Positions 1 through 5,564 of a DNA stretch of 17,510 nucleotides are shown here, in pieces. Positions within the stretch are counted from its first letter, which is position 1. The number at the start of each line of letters is the position of its first letter. The stretch is from the NCBI GenBank assembly GCA_016935885.1, contig JAFGQA010000185.1:1-17510 (forward strand), given 5' to 3'. A program made the translations under genes and the position numbers. Under the pieces are notes generated by a model that worked only from the letters and a program-made list of their open reading frames with translations, was not told the DNA's origin and did no database searches. This stretch comes from Phycisphaerae bacterium (GTDB lineage: Bacteria; Planctomycetota; Phycisphaerae; UBA1845; UTPLA1).

Positions 1-78
1 GCCTTCTGTGTGGCCAACAACCGCGCCTACTGCTCACTCCCACCTGACCCAGCCACACGAACTGGGAATACACGCTAA

Positions 79-234
79 TCAATTACGGCTGCAAGTACTA
101 AGCCAATAGTAATCGCGGTCTTGGGTCATGTATACAAGATGCCATCGTAGGCCTATCATCCAGGCGAGCAATATTAGCACGCACATAGCTAGGCACGTTG
201 CCTTGAGGAGACGTTTCAATCGCCAGCGTATCAT
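79..234 (-). CDS. possible small membrane protein, perhaps a truncated N-terminus
   Basis: This is a 51-residue frame from the ATG at 234. It starts with a basic segment (MIRWRLKRLLK), followed by one hydrophobic helix at about residues 12-29, then a short polar tail and a stop. A basic start followed by one helix is common at the N-terminus of planctomycete membrane proteins of unknown function, so this may be a broken gene whose body is lost. No good ribosome site precedes the ATG. The frame lies 34 bp downstream of the lgt remnant on the same strand, in a degraded neighbourhood. I do not recognise a family, and it may be non-coding. Bases 1-78 show nothing I can name. Confidence 0.22.
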   Translation of the reverse strand: MIRWRLKRLLKATCLAMCVLILLAWMIGLRWHLVYMTQDRDYYWLSTCSRN

Positions 235-268
235 ACCAAGAAACCGTCGCCCACACGATTGAAGGCCG

Positions 269-799
269 TCAGTCATCCATGAGGCACGGTCTGCGACCCA
301 CAGCAAACCGAGATCGGCTCAAGCCGAAACGTAGCATCAGGGCAAGGGCAAGGCTTGCCCAAAAAAGCACGACACTGATTATCTGAGCCAATGTAAAGCC
401 ACCAGCCACAACGCGGTTGTCTCTGCAAAACTCGATCCAGAATCGGCAAAACGCATAGAGGACGATGTACAGCAGCATCAGCCTTCCTCTACACAGCTTC
501 TTCTTCCAGCACATCAACATGATGACGAAGACCGCCATTGAGGCCATTGATGCGTAGATCTGCACAGGGTGGACCGGCAGGCTGTAGTCGGCTGCCTCTG
601 AAACCAGCCCCGCGCGGACTTGCGATAATAGGGCTGGAGAACCAACAAGATGTCCGTCTTGATCAACATGCCTCGGAAACCGAATGGCCCACGGAAGGTC
701 GGAAACACCTCCATAACAACGCCACACGCTTTTGCGCCGGGACTGCGGCCTCGACCTACAAGTCTTCGCGAACACTGCGCGGTACCTCTCCAACTTCAC
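269..799 (-). pseudogene. lgt: C-terminal fragment of prolipoprotein diacylglyceryl transferase (Lgt)
   Basis: Lgt is the inner-membrane enzyme that moves diacylglycerol from phosphatidylglycerol to the cysteine of prolipoproteins. The frame shows the second half of the family: a CYGG..DLPWAIRFP segment, the HPVQIYAS motif (family HPTQLYES), a helix, the RFWIEFCRDN segment and a last helix after FTLAQIIS. Resemblance begins only at about residue 28 (near base 718). The residues before that are basic, unlike Lgt, and overlap the 3' end of the upstream gene, which stops at 756. The first half is missing, including the first helices, the H-G-G-L region and most of the signature before the CYG. 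Family members have about 260-300 residues and this has 176 at most. I call it a truncated, probably inactive remnant. A short protein started from GTG at 727 cannot be excluded. Confidence 0.72.
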
Positions 800-2396
800 C
801 GGGGGCTGCGAGCACCGACAGGTCCCACAGCAGAAGCTTGGACGCGCGCGACCGAGTGCCCCTCCTTCTCTTCATGCACTGCGCAACGAACGTCTTCCCG
901 TCAGGTGATGCCACGAGCCGATGGGGTTGCCCCGCCAGTGCGTCGGGGGTGTACTCAAGGTCACCGACCCATGCGGGCACGCGCATGTCTGCGACGCTAA
1001 TCCGGCACTTCTGTGCGCCATGGCCACGGAGCCCTGCCGTCGTGACAAACAAACGAGCGTAGCGGTCATCATATAACGGAGTCCACAGAGAGCGACGCCC
1101 TTCCGGCATCGGCAGAAAGAGAATCTGCTTGCCCGCGCTGATGTCCCAGCCGACCAGGCCAGCCGGCGAAGGAGAATACCAGAACACCGTCCGTAGATCG
1201 TGGCTGAATACGCCACCGGAGCACACACGGGCGTGAAGCTCCGGGTAGTGCTTCGCCTCGTAGGGTGGGGCGGTGTCGTACACGACAAGCCTTGTTGAAC
1301 CCGTGCCATATTCGGCAGATGTGATTTCAACGATCTTGGGTTCGGCGTCAGGCCTCACAACGAGCCTCGGGCGTCGTCTATCTCCCAAGGGCGCGGCGAT
1401 CTGAACATGAAAGGTTCGCTTCCCATTGTCGAGGTCGATCGCCGTTACTTCCGTTCCTGAGTTCCCAAGCCCCCGTGTCTGTCGTACAAAGGCGGTTTGC
1501 CCATCGGAAGATACTCCGAAGACCTCCGGCGCTCTTCCAGTCTTGCCGCCCGCATCGTCGTAGTAGCTGACGGTCTTCAAGACACGGCCCGTATCTGTGT
1601 CGAGAAAGAGGAGTTCACGCTTGCCGATGTCGTCGGCAATCAGTATGGTTCCGTCGGGTGTCAGTCCCCACGGAATCAGTCCATTCCGAGAGCGAATCGT
1701 CGCGAGTATTCGGTCCACTCGGCCTTGCGGCACTTCGACCGCAACGATCCGACTGATCTCGGTTTCGAAATCAGTGATGCGGGTCTCCTTCTTCTGGAGA
1801 CCCCACTCGAGCAGTGCCGGCGACCACCAACCAAACCACGCGCTTGCGGGGCTATCGCGTGGCGGCCCCCACAGAACGAGCATCAGGCAGGCAATCCACA
1901 GAACCACAATCGAAGCCCCATAGGGAAGCACGCGCCGCCTTGTGCTGCGGCCCAGGATCGGCGGACGAGCCGATAGATCACATCCACACTCCGGGCACAG
2001 ACCGCTGGGCAACGCCGTCAGGCAGTAGTTGCACGCCGGGCAGTGGAGCTTGCCGGGGAATTGGCAGCGTCGTCGGATGCCGATCACCTTCAGACCAGCT
2101 CCAAACGTCGCCAGAAACGCAGCAACGATGGCCAACTCAGGCCAGTAGTGAACAAGGATCTCCCAGACATTGACCGCGCGACCGCGCGTCGGCAAGAAGA
2201 ATGTCGTTCCGTCCTTCGAGAAGAGGGAACGCCCGCTTATCGATTCGTATTCAAAGTCGATCGCATGCCGCGGGCTTAGGGTGGGAGGGGGACAGCCGAT
2301 CGCCGTGCCGTCTTCAAGCGACCCCGCTCCCATGCCGAGCCGTGCAAGGGCGATCATCAATCCAGTGAAAGTCCCGAGCATTGCGGGTGAGTACAT
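756..2396 (-). CDS. membrane-anchored zinc-ribbon / beta-propeller-like protein
   Basis: This 546-residue protein has no function I can name. In order it shows a possible weak N-terminal helix (residues 5-25), a clear helix (about 84-107), a zinc ribbon (C119-x2-C122 and C134-x2-C137), and a second clear helix (about 158-177). A C-terminal domain of about 340 residues follows, with repeated short beta-like modules such as GLTPDGTILIADD, GVSSDGQTAFVR and VASPDGKTFVAQ, separated by a D-x-D-x-G-type turn. Those modules are typical of WD40/YVTN-like propeller blades. Known of the phylum: membrane proteins with this ribbon are numerous and uncharacterised. The inferred role is an envelope protein with the propeller outside and the ribbon in the cytoplasm. 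GGAAGAG sits 8 nt before the ATG and supports this start. The stop lies inside the open frame of the lgt remnant. Confidence 0.75.
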   Translation of the reverse strand: MYSPAMLGTFTGLMIALARLGMGAGSLEDGTAIGCPPPTLSPRHAIDFEYESISGRSLFSKDGTTFFLPTRGRAVNVWEILVHYWPELAIVAAFLATFGAGLKVIGIRRRCQFPGKLHCPACNYCLTALPSGLCPECGCDLSARPPILGRSTRRRVLPYGASIVVLWIACLMLVLWGPPRDSPASAWFGWWSPALLEWGLQKKETRITDFETEISRIVAVEVPQGRVDRILATIRSRNGLIPWGLTPDGTILIADDIGKRELLFLDTDTGRVLKTVSYYDDAGGKTGRAPEVFGVSSDGQTAFVRQTRGLGNSGTEVTAIDLDNGKRTFHVQIAAPLGDRRRPRLVVRPDAEPKIVEITSAEYGTGSTRLVVYDTAPPYEAKHYPELHARVCSGGVFSHDLRTVFWYSPSPAGLVGWDISAGKQILFLPMPEGRRSLWTPLYDDRYARLFVTTAGLRGHGAQKCRISVADMRVPAWVGDLEYTPDALAGQPHRLVASPDGKTFVAQCMKRRRGTRSRASKLLLWDLSVLAAPGEVGEVPRSVREDL

Positions 2397-2432
2397 GTCC
2401 CAACTCTTCCAACAAGACCACGATGATTTTCT

Positions 2433-2585
2433 TCATCTGCCCGCCCAGAAGCCGGACGCATCGGACGGACACACGTGGTAGAGGCAGTAATACGCTGGTC
2501 CCGTAGCATGGACACAGAAGGGCCAACGGTAGCCTCTGCCTTTGAGGCCGCACTCGCATTTCGTGTGAAAGCTGAACTTGTGCAT
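2433..2585 (-). CDS. possible 50-residue cysteine-rich ORF
   Basis: The space between the two zinc-ribbon genes (2397-2614) holds an ATG-initiated frame of 50 residues with five cysteines (MHKFSFHTKCECG... PFC ... YYC ... HVCPSD), rich in aromatic residues. I recognise no family. A G-rich stretch that could serve as a ribosome site is about 18 nt upstream, which is too far. A frame this short can occur by chance, so the cysteine content is the only reason to list it. Confidence 0.15.
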   Translation of the reverse strand: MHKFSFHTKCECGLKGRGYRWPFCVHATGPAYYCLYHVCPSDASGFWAGR

Positions 2586-2614
2586 GGCCAAGAAGATGGG
2601 CGCCCCCTTCCGTG

Positions 2615-3208
2615 CTACTCCCTGGAGGAATCAATGCACGGCTCTGGCTCCTTGGCAGCCAGCTTCTTCTTCAAGTCGTCGGCGACGGGCGTGCCGCATT
2701 CCGGACAGATACCGCTCGTGTTGCCTGTAAGGTTGTACCGGCAGGATCGGCAATGACCGGACACATGGCTTTTGCGGTCGCGCCAGAAGAGGAACCCTGC
2801 GGGGATCGCTGTCAAAACGAATGGCAACCACAACGGCACCGTAACCCATTCCCAAAATCGTGACTCGTTGGCGTCGGTCTGGAACCACCATACGTAAAGC
2901 CTGACCGGTCGGATACGGCCGAGATGTTCGAAGAACAGGCCAGGAGCAATTGGATTAGGCTCTATCTCAACAGACCATCCTTCGGGTCGCCACGACCACG
3001 AAATCCCGCCAACATAAAGCCCAGCACCATGTTGGAGATCTGCGCTGATCCAATTGACAACACACGAGGTGCTAACGAAGAATCCAATCAGAATGGTCAA
3101 ACATATACCTGCTCCAACCCACTTGAGAATACCTCGGCTACGGGACGCCTCGGTCATGGGCATTCTGTCCAAAGCATTGGAACTGGCCGCTGGCCCGGCT
3201 TCTAGCAT
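2615..3208 (-). CDS. two-TM membrane protein with C-terminal zinc ribbon
   Basis: This is a 197-residue protein from the ATG at 3208, chosen because GGGGAGG lies 6 nt upstream. ATGs at 3163 or 3157 would also leave the conserved part intact. It has helix 1 at about residues 27-50, then an extracytoplasmic stretch rich in W, G and P of about 70 residues. Helix 2 follows at about 122-142 (PLWLPFVLTAIPAGFLFW), then the arginine-rich RDRK turn and a zinc ribbon C153-x2-C156-R-Y-N-L...C168-P-E-C171-G, with a short charged tail. This layout is one I know from many uncharacterised planctomycete proteins, and the function is unknown. The gene follows a decapitated IS630 transposase whose break is about 50 bp upstream, so its native promoter may have been lost or replaced. 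Confidence 0.72.
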   Translation of the reverse strand: MLEAGPAASSNALDRMPMTEASRSRGILKWVGAGICLTILIGFFVSTSCVVNWISADLQHGAGLYVGGISWSWRPEGWSVEIEPNPIAPGLFFEHLGRIRPVRLYVWWFQTDANESRFWEWVTVPLWLPFVLTAIPAGFLFWRDRKSHVSGHCRSCRYNLTGNTSGICPECGTPVADDLKKKLAAKEPEPCIDSSRE

Positions 3209-3260
3209 TACCATCCTCCCCTGGGTGGATTTCCAACAGGACAGGGGGGAGTTGTAGGAG

Positions 3261-3359
3261 ACTGACCTGGAAATGCTCGGCGATTGCCTTCCGTGTGCCT
3301 TCCTCGGCATCACAGGCTGCCAGGACCCGCTCTCGCAAATCCATCGAATAAGTCTTCAT
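3261..3359 (-). mobile_element. IS630-family transposase remnant (N-terminal 33 codons)
   Basis: The frame starts MKTYSMDLRERVLAACDAE and continues through EGTRKAIAEHFQVS. This matches the N-terminal helix-turn-helix of IS630-family transposases (MKTYSxDLRERVLxAxDxGxxxxxIAxxFxVS). After residue 33 the resemblance stops and the frame runs into sequence upstream of the zinc-ribbon gene. The DDE catalytic domain is absent. The 60 bp before the ATG (3360-3420) probably belong to the old IS end. This is a fossil that cannot transpose and marks an insertion or deletion scar between ilvE and the zinc-ribbon gene. Confidence 0.8.
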
Positions 3360-3427
3360 CCGTCACGGATCGGCGTCTCCAATGAAGCCGCTATAAGGTA
3401 TTCCGTGAAATGCTCTGGCACGGGTTG

Positions 3428-4324
3428 TTAGGACAGCTCCTCTCCTGACTTGGCGTAGGTGCGGAAGTCGGCGATGAGCTGCTTCGTGATGGGGCCGGGT
3501 TTGCCGTCGGCGATCAGGCGCTTGTCGATCTCCGTGACCGGGCAGACCTCGGCGCCCGTCCCGGTGATGAACATCTCGTCGGCGAAGTAGAGGTCCTGCC
3601 GCGTGAGCGTGGTCTCCTCCACGGGGATGCCCCGTCTCTCGGCGAGATTCATGATCAAGCGGCGGGTGATGCCTTCGAGGATGCCGCAGTGTGAATCGGG
3701 GGTTTGGAGCCGGCCCCTGTTGACGATGAACAGATTGTCGCCGGTGCACTCGGCGACGTAGCCTTCGTGGTTGAGCATGACGGCTTCAAGGCAGTTTGCA
3801 TCGATCGCCTCAAGCTTGGCGAGGATGTTGTTGAGGTAGTTCAGGCTCTTGATCCGTGGTGACATGGCGTTGGGGTGGTTCCGCGTGGTAGCCGCCGTAA
3901 CGACCCTCATGCCCTTCTCGTACATCTGTTTGTCGTACATCTGAATCGTGGAAGCGATGATGAAGACCGACGGAGCCGCGCACCGGAAGGGATGAATGCC
4001 CAGAGTGCCGACGCCACGGCAGGCGACGAGCCGGATATAGCCATCCTCGATCTTATTGGCCTTCATCGCCTCGTTCATGGCGTCGATAATCTGCTCCTTG
4101 GTCCACGAGATTTCCATCCGGATGGCCCTGAGGCTCAGCATGAAGCGGTGCATGTGGGCCTTGCACTCGAAGATATGGCCATGGTAGATCCGAATGCCCT
4201 CGAACACGCCGTCGCCATAGAGCAAACCGTGGCTGAAGACGTTGATGCTCGCTTGCGCCACCGGAACCAGCCTTCCATCCAGCCAGACCTTGAGATTCGG
4301 ATTGGGTGTCCAGTCTTCCGCCAT
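3428..4324 (-). CDS. ilvE: branched-chain amino acid aminotransferase
   Basis: This 298-residue fold-type IV PLP enzyme transfers the amino group between glutamate and the keto acids of Leu, Ile and Val in the cytoplasm. The family features are all present: KVWLDGRLVP start, SHGLLYGDGVFEGIR (31-45), the PLP lysine K159 in PRIKSLNYLNNI, E192 in AECTGDNLFIV, the phosphate-binding GILEGITR (214-221) and TGTGAEVCPV (255-264, usually TGTAAEV). Length is normal. The start is supported by AGGAGA 8 nt upstream of the ATG. It is the last gene of the same-strand run lysS, permease, ATPase, ilvE, 75 bp after the ATPase. A D-amino-acid transaminase or 4-amino-4-deoxychorismate lyase is less likely given the length and the TGTGAEV/GILEGITR motifs. 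Confidence 0.95.
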   Translation of the reverse strand: MAEDWTPNPNLKVWLDGRLVPVAQASINVFSHGLLYGDGVFEGIRIYHGHIFECKAHMHRFMLSLRAIRMEISWTKEQIIDAMNEAMKANKIEDGYIRLVACRGVGTLGIHPFRCAAPSVFIIASTIQMYDKQMYEKGMRVVTAATTRNHPNAMSPRIKSLNYLNNILAKLEAIDANCLEAVMLNHEGYVAECTGDNLFIVNRGRLQTPDSHCGILEGITRRLIMNLAERRGIPVEETTLTRQDLYFADEMFITGTGAEVCPVTEIDKRLIADGKPGPITKQLIADFRTYAKSGEELS

Positions 4325-4399
4325 ACGTCGGGTCTCCTAAAACCAGGCTTCCAACGACCGGCTTTCAGCTCCTTAGCGGTCGTCCGCAGGGCAACGCCT

Positions 4400-5269
4400 T
4401 TATCTTACACGACCGTCCGCCAATTGCACCACTCTATCGGCATCTCCGGCGAGGTCGCGGTCGTGCGTGACCATGACGATCGTCTGACCGGCTTCGTTTA
4501 AGTCCTTGAGTAGACTGAAGATAGCTCGTCCCGTCTTCCCGTCCAGGTTGCCGGTGGGCTCGTCGGCAAAGAGCACCATCGGGTTGCTCATCAGGGCTCT
4601 GGCAATGGCAACGCGTTGCCGCTCGCCGCCGGAAAGCTCGCTGGGCCGATGGCGCAACCGGTCATGGAGTCCCACACGATCGAGCAACTCGTGTGCCCGA
4701 GCGGCTTGAGCCCCTCGATTGGAGAGCCAGTTGCCGATGGAGCCCCCAACCATCTGCGGGAGCAGGACATTCTCCAGGACATCGAATTCCGGCAGCAGAT
4801 GGTAGAACTGAAACACAAACCCGAATTCCGAGTTCAGCCATTGGTTCCGCCGGCTTTCGAGAAGGCGGTAGCGGCCCTGTTTCGCGGGAGCCCGTCGCGG
4901 CACGGCGTGGCGACCCGCCGACGACCCCGTGTTCGCGACCGTGGCACGGGGAACGGGCACAACTGGGGGAGGGGTCCGGTCGTCCGCGGAAGCATCGATG
5001 AGACCGCTGTCTCGCCCCACGGGGATCTTGCGGAGGCCCTCCGGCTCGAACATCGGCTCCTCCTCGTAGTAGACCTGGCCCCTTTGTGGGACGTCAAGGC
5101 CGCTCATCACGTGCAACAGGGTGCTCTTCCCGCTGCCGCTGGCGCCGGTGATCGCCACGAATTGACCACGTGCCAGTTCCAGGCTCGCACCACGCAAGAC
5201 AGGCAAAACCGTGCGGCCGAGCATGTAGCTCTTGTAGATCTGTTCGCAACGCAGAAGGGTTTCAGACAT
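4400..5269 (-). CDS. lolD: ABC transporter ATP-binding protein, LolD type, with an insertion
   Basis: This is the ATPase of a FtsX/LolCDE-type transporter, which powers release of lipoproteins from the inner membrane. It has Walker [10 protein letters not shown] (42-50), Q-loop Q154 in [14 protein letters not shown], signature LSGGERQ (212-218), Walker B MVLFADEP (231-238), D-loop and the H-loop histidine H269 in VMVTHD. The [18 protein letters not shown] run is typical of the LolD/MacB group. At 289 residues it is about 55-65 longer than usual. The surplus is a Pro/Arg/Ala-rich segment at about residues 80-140, between strand 3 and the Q-loop, where LolD normally has only a short linker. Its partner is the permease encoded upstream on the same strand. 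The spacer between them is 295 bp of repeats. No clear ribosome site precedes the ATG. MacB-type export is an alternative role. Confidence 0.88.
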   Translation of the reverse strand: MSETLLRCEQIYKSYMLGRTVLPVLRGASLELARGQFVAITGASGSGKSTLLHVMSGLDVPQRGQVYYEEEPMFEPEGLRKIPVGRDSGLIDASADDRTPPPVVPVPRATVANTGSSAGRHAVPRRAPAKQGRYRLLESRRNQWLNSEFGFVFQFYHLLPEFDVLENVLLPQMVGGSIGNWLSNRGAQAARAHELLDRVGLHDRLRHRPSELSGGERQRVAIARALMSNPMVLFADEPTGNLDGKTGRAIFSLLKDLNEAGQTIVMVTHDRDLAGDADRVVQLADGRVR

Positions 5270-5300
5270 TACGCGTCATCAGTCATCGGTTGTCAGTTGT

Positions 5301-5342
5301 CAGTCGTTGGTTTCCAGTCGTCAGTCGTTGGTTTCCAGTCGT
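5301..5342. repeat. 21-bp tandem repeat, two perfect copies
   Basis: The unit CAGTCGTTGGTTTCCAGTCG plus T occurs at 5301-5321 and again at 5322-5342. It sits within a longer field of related words (TCAGTCGTCAG, TGTCAGTTG) spanning about 5277-5370. The spacer between permease and ATPase (5270-5564) has no credible gene. Bases 5371-5506 show nothing I can name. Confidence 0.85.
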
Positions 5343-5506
5343 CAGTCCTTGATCGTCAGTCGTCGGTTGCTAATCCTTGGCTCTACGCCTCGGAAGTCGA
5401 TGAAGGACACGCCAAACGGCAAGCCCTGCGTGCGCGGCCCGCACCACCGTGGCGACGCACACACCGGGCCATCCCGCCCAGCCGCGTCCCCTCGTCATCC
5501 TCTGTG

Positions 5507-5562
5507 CTTCATCCTTCATCCTTCATCCTTCATCCTTCATCCCTCATCCCTCATCCCTCGCT
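5507..5562. repeat. heptamer microsatellite (CTTCATC)n
   Basis: Five perfect CTTCATC units run from 5507 to 5541, followed by two CCTCATC units (5542-5555) and a decayed eighth. The array ends 2 bp before the permease stop codon (5565-5567). In the transcribed direction it reads as GATGAAG units in the 3' side of the permease gene. Arrays of this kind can vary in length by slippage. Confidence 0.9.
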
Positions 5563-5564
5563 CC

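Noticed and set aside
2314..2634. TTG-initiated 106-codon frame between the two zinc-ribbon genes
   Set aside because: It overlaps both neighbours, has no ribosome site or family likeness, and has a composition like random reading of coding DNA.
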